Below, one piece after another: positions 46,633 through 56,360 of a stretch of DNA of 64,000 bases. A program made the translations under genes and the position numbers. The notes under the pieces were generated by a model. The model searched no databases, had not been told where the DNA came from, and was given only the letters and a program-made list of their open reading frames with translations. Every line of letters begins with the position of its first letter. Within the stretch, counting starts at the first letter, position 1. This DNA comes from Geopseudomonas sagittaria. GTDB taxonomy: Bacteria > Pseudomonadota > Gammaproteobacteria > Pseudomonadales > Pseudomonadaceae. The DNA is taken from NCBI RefSeq assembly GCF_900115715.1, contig NZ_FOXM01000011.1, positions 62,001 to 126,000 on the forward strand, in the 5' to 3' direction.

Positions 46633-47507
46633 TGGGCTGCCAGTCTGTGGGAGCGCGTGTGGGTCTGGCCAAGGCGCTGCCCAAGCCCGTGCAGGTGATC
46701 GCCATCGCCAGCGGCAAGGGCGGCGTCGGCAAGACCCAGGCGGCGATCAACCTCGCCGGGGCGCTGGCGGCGCGCGGGCGGCGGGTGATGCTGCTGGATG
46801 CCAGCTTTGCCCTGCCCAACGTCGATACCGCGCTCGGCCTGACCCCGCGCTACACGCTGCAGGACGTCCTGGCCGGGCGCTGCCGCCTGGCCGATACGCT
46901 GCTGAACGGGCCGGGCGGCGTGCAGGTGATCGCCGGTTCGACCGCGCCCGGCGCGGTGGCCGAGCCGAGCGCGCGGCAACTGGCTGGCCTGATCCGCGCC
47001 TTCAGCGAGCTGGCGGAGCTGCCGGATGTGCTGCTGATCGACACCGCGCCGGGCATCGGTCTCGGCGTGTCGAGCATGCTGCAGGCGGCCAGCGAGGCGC
47101 TGCTGGTGGTCAACGACGAGCCGGCTGCCCAGGCCGATGCACTGGTCCTGCTGCGGCGCCTGAACGAGCAATACGGCATGACCCGTTTCCGCCTGCTGGT
47201 CAGCATGACCTTCGCCCAGCAGGAAGGCCGGGCGCTGCACGAGCGCCTGCTGCGTCTCACCGAGCCGCTGGCCGGGGTGGTGCTGGACTATGTCGGCGCG
47301 ATCCCCTTCGACGACGCCCTGCGCCGCGCGGTGCAGCGCCAGCGTCCGCTGCTCGAGGTGTTGCCGCGCAGCCGCGCCGCCCTGGCCTTCGCGGCCCTGG
47401 CCGAGAAGGTCGACGGCTGGCCGCTGCCGGCCAACCCGCGCGGCCACCTGGAGTTCTTCGTCGAGCAGATGATCGCCGCACAGGCGATGCCGCGGCTCGG
47501 CGGCTGA
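46632..47507 (+). CDS. FleN paralogue (MinD/ParA-type ATPase) lacking the switch I aspartate
   Basis: This 291-residue protein is close to FleN, the ATPase that restrains FleQ and sets flagellar number. The deviant Walker A is SGKGGVGKT (27-35; Lys29 and Lys34 present) and the C-terminal [18 protein letters not shown] matches FleN. In MinD and FleN the segment after strand 2 reads D-x-D; here it is DAS, so Asp56 is present but the second, hydrolysis-related Asp is Ser58. ATP binding is expected, hydrolysis is doubtful. Translation starts at a GTG sharing its first base with the TAG of the fleQ-like gene, preceded by GGAAGGGGA, so the two are tightly coupled. Confidence 0.88.
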   Translation: MGCQSVGARVGLAKALPKPVQVIAIASGKGGVGKTQAAINLAGALAARGRRVMLLDASFALPNVDTALGLTPRYTLQDVLAGRCRLADTLLNGPGGVQVIAGSTAPGAVAEPSARQLAGLIRAFSELAELPDVLLIDTAPGIGLGVSSMLQAASEALLVVNDEPAAQADALVLLRRLNEQYGMTRFRLLVSMTFAQQEGRALHERLLRLTEPLAGVVLDYVGAIPFDDALRRAVQRQRPLLEVLPRSRAALAFAALAEKVDGWPLPANPRGHLEFFVEQMIAAQAMPRLGG

Positions 47508-47517
47508 TTTCAGCCTC

Positions 47518-47554
47518 GAGGAGGAGCTGCGACAGTCGGTCGCAGCTCCTCCTC
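47518..47554 (+). terminator. Strong hairpin after the fleN-like gene
   Basis: A perfect 16-bp stem (47518-47533 and 47539-47554) around AGTCG lies 11 bases after the fleN-like stop. No T run follows, so it may act as a rho-assisted terminator or mRNA stabiliser separating this operon from ccm. Confidence 0.55.
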
Positions 47555-47607
47555 AGGACCGTCACAAGCTGTCGAAAATACGATCTCCGGCCCTCTGGGA
47601 CGCCATG

Positions 47608-47613
47608 TATAAT
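47608..47613 (+). promoter_or_regulatory. -10 element of the ccm operon promoter
   Basis: A perfect TATAAT lies 70 bases before the ccmA start. No convincing -35 hexamer is seen 17-18 bases upstream, which would suit an activator-dependent promoter. Confidence 0.5.
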
Positions 47614-47682
47614 GCGCCCCGACCTGGCTGGGGCATGCCCCGGTCGCCGCTTTCGATTGCTCCGCCGACGGGTAGCCATGCA

Positions 47683-48330
47683 GTGACCAGTCCCTTTCTC
47701 GAAGCTGTTGCGCTCGCCTGCGAGCGGGACCTGCGCATGCTGTTCGAGCGGCTCGACTTCGCCCTGCACGCCGGCGAGATGCTGCAGATCGCCGGCCCCA
47801 ACGGCAGCGGCAAGACCAGTCTGCTGCGCCTGCTGGCCGGGCTGATGCAGCCCACCGAAGGCGAGATCCGCCTGGCCGGCAAGCCGCTGGCCGAGCAGCG
47901 AGACGAGCTGACCCGCAACCTGCTGTGGGTCGGCCATGCCGCCGGCATCAAGGGCCTGCTCAGTCCCGAGGAGAACCTCGCCTGGCTGTGCGCCCTGCAT
48001 ACCGCCGAAAGCCGCGAGGCGATCTGGCAGGCGCTGGCCGCGGTCGGCCTGCGCGGCTTCGAGGACGTGCCCTGCCATACCCTGTCCGCCGGCCAGCAGC
48101 GCCGCGTGGCGCTGGCGCGCCTGTACCTGGATGCGCCGCCGCTGTGGGTCCTCGACGAACCCTTCACCGCCCTCGACAAGCACGGCGTGGCCCAGCTCGA
48201 GGAGCACCTGGCCCGCCACTGCGAGCAGGGCGGCATGGTGGTGCTGACTACCCACCACACGCTGACCCGCAAGCCGGCCGGCTACCGCGAGCTGGACCTG
48301 GCCCAGGCCGGGAGCACCGCCGATGAGTAA
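47683..48330 (+). CDS. ccmA: Cytochrome c biogenesis ATP-binding protein CcmA
   Basis: This 215-residue ABC ATPase has Walker [10 protein letters not shown], signature [14 protein letters not shown], Walker [13 protein letters not shown] and the H-loop in TTHHTL. With CcmB it powers release of the holo-CcmE heme chaperone from CcmC and CcmD. The protein begins [15 protein letters not shown], so the GTG at 47683 is the start. It lies inside ATGCAGTGA, so a two-codon ATG-CAG-TGA frame overlaps the initiation codon. It is first in a nine-gene operon and overlaps ccmB by 8 bases. Confidence 0.93.
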   Translation: MTSPFLEAVALACERDLRMLFERLDFALHAGEMLQIAGPNGSGKTSLLRLLAGLMQPTEGEIRLAGKPLAEQRDELTRNLLWVGHAAGIKGLLSPEENLAWLCALHTAESREAIWQALAAVGLRGFEDVPCHTLSAGQQRRVALARLYLDAPPLWVLDEPFTALDKHGVAQLEEHLARHCEQGGMVVLTTHHTLTRKPAGYRELDLAQAGSTADE

Positions 48331-48994
48331 CGTGTTCACCCAGCTGCTGACCCGCGAGGCGCGCCTGCTGTGCCGTCGCCCGGCCGAGCTGCTCAATCCG
48401 CTGGTGTTCTTCGCCATCGTGGTGGCGCTGTTCCCGCTGGCCGTGGGGCCGGAGAGCAAGCTGCTGGAAACCCTGTCGCCGGGGCTGGTGTGGGTCGCCG
48501 CGCTGCTCGCCGTGCTGTTGTCGCTGGACGGCCTGTTCCGCAGCGATTTCGAGGACGGCTCGCTGGAACAGTGGGTCCTTTCGCCGCACCCGCTGCCCCT
48601 TCTGGTGCTGGCCAAGGTGCTGGCACACTGGCTGTTTTCCGGTCTGGCGCTGGTCCTGCTGGCGCCCCTGCTGGCGCTGATGCTCGGCCTGCCGGCGCGC
48701 TGCCTGCCGGTGCTGCTGCTCTCCTTGCTGCTCGGCACGCCGATCCTCAGCCTGCTCGGCGCGGTCGGCGCGGCGCTGACCGTCGGTCTCAAGCGCGGCG
48801 GCCTGCTGCTGGCGCTGCTGATCCTGCCGCTGTACATCCCGGTGCTGATTCTCGGCAGCGGGGCGTTGCAGGCGGCCCTGCAAGGATTGCCGGCGGCCGG
48901 CCAGCTGTTGTGGCTGGCCAGCCTCACCGCCCTGGCGGTAACCCTGACTCCCTTTGCCATCGCCGCCGGCCTGAAAATCAGTGTCGGCGAATGA
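48323..48994 (+). CDS. ccmB: Heme exporter protein CcmB
   Basis: This 223-residue inner-membrane protein has six hydrophobic helices and the CcmB N terminus ([20 protein letters not shown]) and [20 protein letters not shown], which is highly conserved. It is the membrane partner of CcmA. Length is normal. The ATG lies within the end of ccmA. Confidence 0.96.
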   Translation: MSNVFTQLLTREARLLCRRPAELLNPLVFFAIVVALFPLAVGPESKLLETLSPGLVWVAALLAVLLSLDGLFRSDFEDGSLEQWVLSPHPLPLLVLAKVLAHWLFSGLALVLLAPLLALMLGLPARCLPVLLLSLLLGTPILSLLGAVGAALTVGLKRGGLLLALLILPLYIPVLILGSGALQAALQGLPAAGQLLWLASLTALAVTLTPFAIAAGLKISVGE

Positions 48995-49025
48995 AAGAAC
49001 GCGCAGCAGTTTCGAGGCGGTTGCT

Positions 49026-49769
49026 ATGAATTGGACGTGGTTTCACAAGCTGGGCTCGCCCAAATGGTTCTACGAGATCAGCGGCCGCTGGCTGCCCTGG
49101 CTGAGCGTGGCGGCGGCGCTGCTGCTCGGCGTCGGCACGGTGTGGGGGCTGGCCTTCGCGCCGCCGGACTACCAGCAGGGCAACAGCTTCCGGATCATCT
49201 ACATCCACGTGCCGGCGGCGATCCTCGCCCAGTCCTGCTACATCATGCTGGCGGTGGCCGGGGTGGTCGGCCTGGTGTGGAAGATGAAGCTGGCCGACGT
49301 CGCCCTGCAGTGCGCCGCGCCGATCGGCGCCTGGATGACCTTCGTCGCCCTGCTCACCGGCGCGGTGTGGGGCAAGCCGACCTGGGGCGCCTGGTGGGTG
49401 TGGGATGCGCGGCTGACCGCGATGCTGATCCTGCTGTTCCTGTACTTCGGGGTGATCGCCCTCGGCCAGTCGATCAGCAACCGCGACAGCGCCGCCAAGG
49501 CCTGCGCCGTGCTGGCCATCGTCGGGGTGATCAACATCCCGATCATCAAGTACTCGGTGGACTGGTGGAACACCCTGCACCAGCCGGCGACCTTCAAGAT
49601 CACCGAGAAGCCGGCGATGCCGCCGGAGATGTGGATTCCGCTGCTGATCATGGTGCTCGGTTTCTACTGCTTCTTCGCCGTCAGCCTGCTGCTGCGCATG
49701 CGCCTCGAGGTGCTCAAGCGCGAATCGCGGGCCAGCTGGGTCAAAGCCGAAGTGGAGCGCAGCCTGTGA
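49026..49769 (+). CDS. ccmC: Heme exporter protein CcmC
   Basis: This 247-residue membrane protein has six transmembrane helices and the heme-handling tryptophan-rich WWD-type motif [11 protein letters not shown] in a periplasmic loop, flanked by conserved histidines. It loads heme onto CcmE. The ATG at 49026 matches the family start ([17 protein letters not shown]); codons upstream do not. The stop overlaps the ccmD start. Confidence 0.96.
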   Translation: MNWTWFHKLGSPKWFYEISGRWLPWLSVAAALLLGVGTVWGLAFAPPDYQQGNSFRIIYIHVPAAILAQSCYIMLAVAGVVGLVWKMKLADVALQCAAPIGAWMTFVALLTGAVWGKPTWGAWWVWDARLTAMLILLFLYFGVIALGQSISNRDSAAKACAVLAIVGVINIPIIKYSVDWWNTLHQPATFKITEKPAMPPEMWIPLLIMVLGFYCFFAVSLLLRMRLEVLKRESRASWVKAEVERSL

Positions 49770-49942
49770 GTTTCGAGTCCTTCGCCGATTTCCTCGCCAT
49801 GGGCAAGCATGGCCTGTACGTCTGGACCTCCTACGGCATCAGCCTGGCGGTCCTGGCCCTGAACGTGGCGCTGCCGATCCTGGCGCGCCGGCGTTACCTG
49901 CAAGACGAGGCGCGCCGTCTGCGCCGGGAGAGCAAGCCATGA
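49766..49942 (+). CDS. ccmD: Heme exporter protein CcmD
   Basis: This 58-residue protein has one transmembrane helix (about 17-37) followed by a basic tail, as in CcmD, which stabilises the CcmC-CcmE complex and helps release holo-CcmE. It starts with GTG at 49766, overlapping the ccmC stop (GTGA), and its own stop overlaps ccmE (ATGA). The [15 protein letters not shown] start is typical. Confidence 0.93.
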   Translation: MSFESFADFLAMGKHGLYVWTSYGISLAVLALNVALPILARRRYLQDEARRLRRESKP

Positions 49943-50415
49943 ATCCGCAACGCAAGAAACGCCTGTTCATCATCCTCGGCCTGCTGGTCGGCGTCGGTGT
50001 GGCGGTGGGCCTGGCGCTCAGCGCCCTGCAGCAGAACATCAACCTGTTCTACAACCCGACGCAGATCGCCGCCGGCGAGGCCCCACTGGATGCCCGCATC
50101 CGTGCCGGCGGCATGGTCAAGGAAGGCTCGGTGGTGCGCTCCAACGACTCGCTGGACGTCGACTTCGTGGTCACCGACTACGCCGCCGACGTCACCATCC
50201 GCTACCGCGGCATCCTCCCCGACCTGTTCCGCGAAGGGCAGGGCATCGTCGCGCTCGGCCGCCTCAACGCGGACGGCGTGCTGGTGGCCGACGAGGTGCT
50301 GGCCAAGCACGACGAGAACTACATGCCGCCGGAAGTCACCCAGGCCCTGGAGAAGAGCGGCAAGTTGCCGGGCGGCATGCCTGCCGCGGCCGGCCAGACG
50401 GAGGCAGCGCAATGA
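49939..50415 (+). CDS. ccmE: Heme chaperone CcmE
   Basis: This 158-residue protein has an N-terminal signal anchor ([19 protein letters not shown]) and a periplasmic OB-fold domain. The heme-attachment histidine is His124 in the motif [12 protein letters not shown], with Tyr128 four residues on. It carries heme from CcmC to the CcmF/H ligation complex. The C-terminal tail is short and flexible, as usual. Confidence 0.96.
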   Translation: MNPQRKKRLFIILGLLVGVGVAVGLALSALQQNINLFYNPTQIAAGEAPLDARIRAGGMVKEGSVVRSNDSLDVDFVVTDYAADVTIRYRGILPDLFREGQGIVALGRLNADGVLVADEVLAKHDENYMPPEVTQALEKSGKLPGGMPAAAGQTEAAQ

Positions 50416-52385
50416 TCCCCGAACTCGGCCATCTGGCCATGATCCTCGCCCTGTGCCTGGCCGTGGTGCAGGCGACCCTGCCGATGGTCGGCGCCTGGCG
50501 CGGCGACCGCCTGTGGATGGGCCTGGCCCAGCCGGCGGCCTGGGGGCAGTTCCTGTTCCTGCTGTTCTCCTTCGCCTGCCTGACCAACGCCTTCCTGGTC
50601 GACGACTTCTCGGTGGCCTACGTGGCCAGCAACTCCAACAGCGCGCTGCCCTGGTACTACAAGTTCAGCGCGGTGTGGGGCGCCCACGAGGGCTCGCTGC
50701 TGCTGTGGGCGCTGATCCTCGCCGGCTGGACCTTCGCGGTGGCGGTGTTCTCCCGCCAGTTGCCGGAAGTCATGCTGGCCCGCGTGCTCGGCGTGATGGG
50801 CATGATCAGCGTCGGCTTCCTGCTGTTTTTGATCGTCACCTCCAACCCCTTCGCGCGCCTGCTGCCCAACGCACCGGCGGATGGTCGCGACCTCAACCCG
50901 CTGCTGCAGGACTTCGGCCTGATCGTCCACCCGCCGATGCTCTACATGGGCTACGTCGGCTTCTCGGTGGCCTTCGCCTTCGCCATCGCGGCGCTGCTCG
51001 GCGGTCGCCTCGACGCCGCCTGGGCGCGCTGGTCGCGGCCGTGGACCATCGTCGCCTGGGCCTTCCTCGGCATCGGCATCGTGCTCGGCTCCTGGTGGGC
51101 CTACTACGAACTGGGCTGGGGCGGCTGGTGGTTCTGGGACCCGGTGGAGAACGCCTCGTTCATGCCCTGGCTGGTCGGCACCGCGCTGATCCACTCGCTG
51201 GCGGTGACCGAGAAGCGTGGCGTGTTCAAGAGCTGGACGGTGCTGCTGGCCATCGCCGCCTTCTCGCTGAGCCTGCTCGGTACCTTCCTGGTGCGCTCCG
51301 GGGTGCTGACCTCGGTGCACGCCTTCGCCGCCGACCCCGAGCGCGGCACCTTCATCCTGATCTTCCTGCTGTTCGTGGTCGGCAGCTCCTTGACCCTGTT
51401 CGCCCTGCGCGCACCGGTGGTCAAGAGCACCGTGGGCTTCGGTCTGTGGTCGCGGGAGACCCTGCTGCTGGCCAACAACCTGATCCTCCTGGTGGCCTGC
51501 TCGACGATCCTGCTCGGCACCCTGTATCCGCTGGTGCTCGATGCGCTGACCGGCGCCAAGCTGTCGGTCGGCCCGCCGTACTTCAACGCGCTGTTCCTGC
51601 CGCTGATGGGCATCCTGATGCTGGCCCTCGGCGTCGGCGTGCTGGTGCGCTGGAAGGAGACCCCGCTGCAGTGGCTGGGCGGCATGCTGATGCCGGTGCT
51701 GGTCGCCAGTGGCGCGCTCGGCCTGCTGGGTGCCTGGCTGTTCGGCGATTTCCACTGGGCGGTGCTGGCCACCTGCCTGCTGGCCGCCTGGGTGGTGCTC
51801 GCCGGCCTGCGCGACCTGTTCGCCAAGACCCGCCACAAGGGCCTGGTCAAGGGCATCGCCGGCCTGTCGCGCAGCTACTGGGGCATGCAGGTTGCCCACC
51901 TGGGCATCGCCGTGTGCGCCCTGGGCGTGGTGCTGTCCAGCCAGTACGCCCTGGAACGTGACCTGCGCATGGCGCCGGGCGAATCGGTGGAGGTCGGTGG
52001 CTACCAGTTCGTCTTCGACGGCGCCAAGCACCATGACGGCCCCAACTACAGCTCCGACCGCGCCACCGTGCGGGTGATCGAGGACGGCCGCGAGATCGCC
52101 GTGCTGCATCCGGAGAAGCGCCTGTACCTGGTGCAGCAGATGCCGATGACCGAGGCCGGCATCGACGCCGGTTTCACCCGCGACCTCTACGTGGCCCTCG
52201 GCGAGCCGCTGGAAGACGGCGCCTGGGCCGTGCGCCTGCACGTCAAGCCGTTCGTCCGCTGGATCTGGCTGGGCGGCCTGCTGATGGCCTTCGGCGGCTT
52301 CCTCGCCGCCCTCGACCGTCGCTACCGGGTCAAGGTGACCGCCAAGGCCCGCGAGGCCCTGGGCATGACTGGAGCTCAAGCATGA
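50412..52385 (+). CDS. ccmF: Heme lyase CcmF
   Basis: This 657-residue membrane protein has about 14-15 transmembrane helices. The periplasmic tryptophan-rich motif [17 protein letters not shown] near residue 237 is the hallmark of CcmF, and [18 protein letters not shown] upstream is also conserved. It joins heme from CcmE to the CXXCH motif of apocytochromes. Length is typical. It overlaps ccmE and ccmG by 4 bases each. Confidence 0.97.
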   Translation: MIPELGHLAMILALCLAVVQATLPMVGAWRGDRLWMGLAQPAAWGQFLFLLFSFACLTNAFLVDDFSVAYVASNSNSALPWYYKFSAVWGAHEGSLLLWALILAGWTFAVAVFSRQLPEVMLARVLGVMGMISVGFLLFLIVTSNPFARLLPNAPADGRDLNPLLQDFGLIVHPPMLYMGYVGFSVAFAFAIAALLGGRLDAAWARWSRPWTIVAWAFLGIGIVLGSWWAYYELGWGGWWFWDPVENASFMPWLVGTALIHSLAVTEKRGVFKSWTVLLAIAAFSLSLLGTFLVRSGVLTSVHAFAADPERGTFILIFLLFVVGSSLTLFALRAPVVKSTVGFGLWSRETLLLANNLILLVACSTILLGTLYPLVLDALTGAKLSVGPPYFNALFLPLMGILMLALGVGVLVRWKETPLQWLGGMLMPVLVASGALGLLGAWLFGDFHWAVLATCLLAAWVVLAGLRDLFAKTRHKGLVKGIAGLSRSYWGMQVAHLGIAVCALGVVLSSQYALERDLRMAPGESVEVGGYQFVFDGAKHHDGPNYSSDRATVRVIEDGREIAVLHPEKRLYLVQQMPMTEAGIDAGFTRDLYVALGEPLEDGAWAVRLHVKPFVRWIWLGGLLMAFGGFLAALDRRYRVKVTAKAREALGMTGAQA

Positions 52386-52924
52386 ATCGACGTCTGTTGC
52401 TGTTGCTGCCGCTGGTCGGCTTCCTGGTGCTGGCTGGGTTCCTCTACAAGGGGCTCTCGCTGGATCCGAAGGATATCGGCTCGACCATGATCGGCAAGCC
52501 GCTGCCCGAGTTCGCCCTGCCTTCGCTGGAGGACCCGGCGCGTACCCTGGGCACCGTCGACTTCAAGGGCCAGCCGGCGCTGGTCAACGTCTGGGCGACC
52601 TGGTGCCCGACCTGCCGGGCCGAGCACGAGATGCTCAACCGGCTGGCCGGGCAGGGCGTGGCGGTCTACGGGATCAACTACAAGGACGACAGTGCTGCCG
52701 CACGCCGCTGGCTGACCGATCTGGGCAATCCCTACCGCTTCAACGTCGAGGACCCGCAGGGCAGCCTGGGCATCAACCTGGGTGTATACGGCGCGCCGGA
52801 GACCTTCCTGATCGACAAGGACGGCATCATCCGCCACAAGTACGTCGGCGCCATCGACGAACGGGTGTGGCGCGAGCAGCTGGCGCCGCTGTACCGCGAA
52901 CTGCTCGGCGAGGCCGGCCAATGA
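52382..52924 (+). CDS. ccmG: Thiol:disulfide interchange protein CcmG/DsbE
   Basis: This 180-residue membrane-anchored thioredoxin has an N-terminal helix ([17 protein letters not shown]) and the active site WCPTC with Cys75 and Cys78. The [12 protein letters not shown] segment contains the conserved cis-proline context. It reduces apocytochrome or CcmH cysteines before heme attachment. It overlaps ccmF and ccmH by 4 bases. Confidence 0.96.
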   Translation: MNRRLLLLLPLVGFLVLAGFLYKGLSLDPKDIGSTMIGKPLPEFALPSLEDPARTLGTVDFKGQPALVNVWATWCPTCRAEHEMLNRLAGQGVAVYGINYKDDSAAARRWLTDLGNPYRFNVEDPQGSLGINLGVYGAPETFLIDKDGIIRHKYVGAIDERVWREQLAPLYRELLGEAGQ

Positions 52925-53526
52925 AGCGCCTGCCGAGCAGCCGTTGGCTGGCCGCGGGCCTGCTCGGCCTGAGCCTGTCGCTGGGCGCCCAGGCCGCCAT
53001 CGACACCTACGAGTTCAAGGACGACGGCGACCGCGCCCGCTACCGCACCCTCACCGAGGAGCTGCGCTGCCCGAAGTGCCAGAACCAGAACATCGCCGAC
53101 TCCGATGCGCCGATCGCCATGGACCTGCGCCGCGAGATCCACCGCATGCTCGGCGAGGGCAAGAGCGACGACGAGATCGTCGACTACCTGGTCGACCGCT
53201 ACGGCGACTTCGTGCGCTACAACCCGCCGGTCAACGCCCGCACCTGGCTGCTCTGGTACGGTCCCTGGCTGATGCTCGGCGGCGGCCTCGGCGTGCTGGC
53301 GCTGATCGTCCTGCGCCGTCGCCGTCCCGCTGCGCCCAGCGCGGCCGCGGCGTCCGGCAACCCGGGCAGCGACCTTTCCGCCGAGGAGCGCGCGCGGCTC
53401 GACCAACTGCTGAAGAACTCCGATCACAAGAGTTCTGACCACAAGAACTCTGCTGACCACAAGAACTCTGTCCCCAAGAACTCTGCCGAGCAGGGTTCTG
53501 CCGACAACACCAAGGCTGACCGATGA
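52921..53526 (+). CDS. ccmH: Cytochrome c maturation protein CcmH with a repeat-bearing tail
   Basis: This 201-residue protein has a signal peptide, the CcmH redox site LRCPKCQNQ (Cys50 and Cys53), the conserved three-helix domain (to about residue 100) and a transmembrane helix (about 116-133). It reduces apocytochrome c for CcmF. Typical single-domain CcmH proteins are about 155 residues. The extra C-terminal part (165-196) consists of degenerate DHKNS pentapeptide repeats, encoded by 15-base DNA units that are less GC-rich than the surroundings. The tail is predicted to be cytoplasmic, hydrophilic and disordered. Confidence 0.94.
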   Translation: MKRLPSSRWLAAGLLGLSLSLGAQAAIDTYEFKDDGDRARYRTLTEELRCPKCQNQNIADSDAPIAMDLRREIHRMLGEGKSDDEIVDYLVDRYGDFVRYNPPVNARTWLLWYGPWLMLGGGLGVLALIVLRRRRPAAPSAAAASGNPGSDLSAEERARLDQLLKNSDHKSSDHKNSADHKNSVPKNSAEQGSADNTKADR

Positions 53527-54725
53527 CCGTTTTCTGGCTTGCCGCCGGAGTGCTGCTGCTGGCAGCGCTCGCCGTTGTGCTGATTCCGCTGCTGCGTGGC
53601 CGTCGTGCCCAGGCCGAGGAAGACCGCACCGCCCTCAACGTCGCCCTCTATCAGGAGCGCATCGCCGAGCTGGAGGCCCAGCACGCCGCCGGCGCGCTGG
53701 ATGCCGCCCAGCTGGATGCCGGCCGCAGTGAGGCCGCCCGCGAACTGCTGGCCGACGCCGAGCAGGCCGAAGGCGCGCGTCGCGTGCTGGGCCGCTGGCT
53801 GCCGCTGGTCATGGCCCTGCTGGTGCCGCTGGCCGGTCTCGGTCTGTACCTGCACTGGGGCGCCAGCGATGCGCTCAAACTGCGCGGCGAGCTGGCCACC
53901 GCGCCGCAGAACATCGAGGAAATGACCGCGCGCCTGGAGGAGACGGTCCGCCTGCAGCCGGATCAGGCCGAAGCCTGGTACTTCCTCGGTCGCACCTACA
54001 TGGCCCAGCAGCGTCCCCAGGACGCCGCTAAGGCCTTTGCCCGTGCCGCCGAGGTGGCTGGTCGCCAGCCGGAGCTGCTCGGCCAGTGGGCGCAGGCGCT
54101 GTACTTCGCCGAAGGGCAGAAGTTCACCGCCCAGGTGCGCAGCCTCAGCGAGGAAGCCCTCAAACTCGATCCGGAGGAGGTCACCACCCTCGGCCTGCTT
54201 GGCATCGCCGCTTTCGAGGAGCAGCGCTACGCCGACGCCATGGGCTACTGGCAGCGCCTGGTGGCGGTGCTGGAGCCGACCGATCCGTCGCGCGAGGCCA
54301 TCCAGGGCGGCATCGAGCGCGCCCGCGAGCAACTGGCCGCCCGTGGCGAGCAGGCGCCCGAGACGCCGGCCGCGGCGGCGGCAGTCGAACTCAAGGTCAA
54401 GGTCAGTCTGGCCCCGCAGCTGGCCGACAAGGTGCAGCCGGACGACAGTCTGTTCATCTTCGCCCGCGCCGCCGCCGGCCCGCCGATGCCGCTGGCGGCC
54501 AAGCGCCTGAAGGTCTCCGACCTGCCGGTGGAGGTCAGCCTGTCCGACAGCGATGCGATGATGCCGCAGCTCAAGCTGTCCAACTTCGCCGAGATCCAGC
54601 TGGTGGCGCGCATCTCCCGCGCCGGCAGCCCGATGGCCGGCGAGTGGATCGGCCAGAGCGCGGTGCTGAAGACCGCCGAGGCGGGTGAGCAGGTGCTGGT
54701 GATCGATCGGGCCGAGCAGCCGTAA
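53523..54725 (+). CDS. ccmI: Cytochrome c biogenesis TPR protein CcmI
   Basis: This 400-residue protein has two N-terminal transmembrane helices (about 3-20 and 93-112) with a cytoplasmic coiled loop between them, then a periplasmic TPR region ([42 protein letters not shown]) and a beta-rich C-terminal domain from about residue 290. CcmI presents apocytochromes to the CcmF/H complex. It is the last gene of the operon and overlaps ccmH by 4 bases. Confidence 0.94.
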   Translation: MTVFWLAAGVLLLAALAVVLIPLLRGRRAQAEEDRTALNVALYQERIAELEAQHAAGALDAAQLDAGRSEAARELLADAEQAEGARRVLGRWLPLVMALLVPLAGLGLYLHWGASDALKLRGELATAPQNIEEMTARLEETVRLQPDQAEAWYFLGRTYMAQQRPQDAAKAFARAAEVAGRQPELLGQWAQALYFAEGQKFTAQVRSLSEEALKLDPEEVTTLGLLGIAAFEEQRYADAMGYWQRLVAVLEPTDPSREAIQGGIERAREQLAARGEQAPETPAAAAAVELKVKVSLAPQLADKVQPDDSLFIFARAAAGPPMPLAAKRLKVSDLPVEVSLSDSDAMMPQLKLSNFAEIQLVARISRAGSPMAGEWIGQSAVLKTAEAGEQVLVIDRAEQP

Positions 54726-54739
54726 CGCGGCCATCCGCT

Positions 54740-54794
54740 CCGCCCGTTGCGCCGGGTGGGGCGGGCGTTTCCCGGGCGCGGCTGCTCAGCCGCG
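54740..54794. terminator. Two hairpins between convergent ccmI and guaD
   Basis: CCGCCC (54740-54745) can pair with GGGCGG (54759-54764), followed by GCGTTT, acting for ccmI. CGCGGCTG and CAGCCGCG (54777-54784 and 54787-54794) form a perfect 8-bp palindrome directly after the guaD stop on the other strand. Together they probably insulate the convergent genes. Confidence 0.45.
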
Positions 54795-54799
54795 ATCCC

Positions 54800-56110
54800 T
54801 CAGCCTTCGCGCCGATGCCGCGACACCCCGGCGACGAAGGTTTCCTGCACCACGCGGTCGTCGCCTAGGGTCAGCAGCACGGCCAGCCGTTCGGCCAGGC
54901 TCTGCGCCTGCTGCAGGCGGAACTGCAGCAGCGGCGTGGCATTCCAGTCCAGCACCACGAAGTCGGCCTCGTGACCGGGGGCCAGGCTGCCGATTCGTCC
55001 GTCCAGGCCCAGGGCGCGGGCGCCGCCCAGGGTGGCCAGGTACAGCGCCTTGAACGGATCGAGGCTGCGGCCCTGCAGCTGTTCGACCTTGTAGGCCTCG
55101 TTGAGGGTCTGCAGCAGCGAGAAGCTGGTGCCGGCGCCGATGTCGCTGCCGATGCCGACCTTGAGTCCCAGCCGCTCGGCGCGGCCGAGATCGAACAGGC
55201 CGCTGCCGAGAAACAGGTTGGAGGTGGGGCAGAAGGCCACCGCCGCGCCGCTGGCGGCCAGCTGCCGGCAGTCCTGCTCGCCGAGGTGGATGGCGTGGGC
55301 GAACAGTGAGCGCGGGCCGACCAGGCCGTGGTGGGCGTAGACATCCAGGTAGCTGGAGCGCTCGGGGAACAGCGAACGCACCCAGCTGACTTCCCGGCGG
55401 TTCTCGGCCAGATGGGTGTGCAGGTGCACGCCGGGGTGCTCGCGCAGCAGGCGTCCGGCCAGGTGCAGCTGTTCGTCGCTGCAGCTGCCGGCAAAGCGCG
55501 GCGTCACCGCGTAGCCCAGGCGGCCCTTGCCATGCCAGCGCTCGATCAGCGCCTGGCTCTGTTCGTAGCCGCTGGCCGGCGTGTCGCACAGCGCCGGCGG
55601 GGCGTTGCGGTCCATCAGCACCTTGCCGCAGAGCATGCGCAGGTCCAGTTCGGCAGCCACGGCGAAGAAGGCGTCCACCGATTCGGGATGCACCGTGGGA
55701 AACACCAGCGCGCTGGTGGTGCCGTTGCGCAGCAACTCGCCGATGAAGAAGCGCGCCACCTGCTCGGCGTAGTCGCGGTCGGCGAAGCGCAGCTCGGTCG
55801 GATAGGTGTGGCGGCTGAGCCAGTCGAGCAGCTGCTCGCCGCCGGCGCCGACGATGCCGGTCTGCGGGTAGTGGATGTGGGTGTCGATGAAGCCGGGGGT
55901 GATCAGCGCATCGGGCCAGTGGCGCACCGCGACCGTCGGCGCCAGCCCCGGCAGCAGTTCGGCCGCCGGCCCCAGGGCGCGAATGCGACCGTCCGCGACC
56001 AGCAGCAGGCCATCCTCGAGATGGCGGTAGCTGGCGGCGACCCCGACGCTGGCGGGATCGTCCAGGCTGTAGAGCAGGGCGGCGCGGTAGGCGTGGAGCT
56101 GATCGGACAT
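54800..56110 (-). CDS. guaD: Guanine deaminase
   Basis: This 436-residue amidohydrolase turns guanine into xanthine and ammonia. The metal-binding motif near the N terminus is PGFIDTHIHYPQ with His78 and His80. Further ligands lie in VHLHTHLAEN, HAIHL and GSDIGAGTSFSLL (the catalytic aspartate). The assignment to GuaD rather than other deaminases rests on GFIDTHIHYPQTGIVG and CFCPTSNLFLGSG-type segments (here AFCPTSNLFLGSG). The ATG at 56110 has AAGGAAG upstream. The frame is open further upstream but unlike the family. It is a stand-alone gene. Confidence 0.93.
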   Translation of the reverse strand: MSDQLHAYRAALLYSLDDPASVGVAASYRHLEDGLLLVADGRIRALGPAAELLPGLAPTVAVRHWPDALITPGFIDTHIHYPQTGIVGAGGEQLLDWLSRHTYPTELRFADRDYAEQVARFFIGELLRNGTTSALVFPTVHPESVDAFFAVAAELDLRMLCGKVLMDRNAPPALCDTPASGYEQSQALIERWHGKGRLGYAVTPRFAGSCSDEQLHLAGRLLREHPGVHLHTHLAENRREVSWVRSLFPERSSYLDVYAHHGLVGPRSLFAHAIHLGEQDCRQLAASGAAVAFCPTSNLFLGSGLFDLGRAERLGLKVGIGSDIGAGTSFSLLQTLNEAYKVEQLQGRSLDPFKALYLATLGGARALGLDGRIGSLAPGHEADFVVLDWNATPLLQFRLQQAQSLAERLAVLLTLGDDRVVQETFVAGVSRHRREG

Positions 56111-56360
56111 GTCGACGGGCTTCCTTGTGAACGCGGACACGGTGTTGCGCGGGCGGATCGCTAGGCTTGCAACAAGTGCTGCGCTGCGCTGTCTGATTGA
56201 TATCATCGTCATCTTGAAGTGACCGGGATTGCCTGAGCCTTCATCCCCCGCGGCTCTATCCCCACCGACTCGAGAGCGATGGCGTGCCAACCACCGCAGA
56301 TCACAGGGTTGTCCACCATCAATGTTCAAGCAGGCTACGGCCTGTTGTGGAGGCTAGCAA

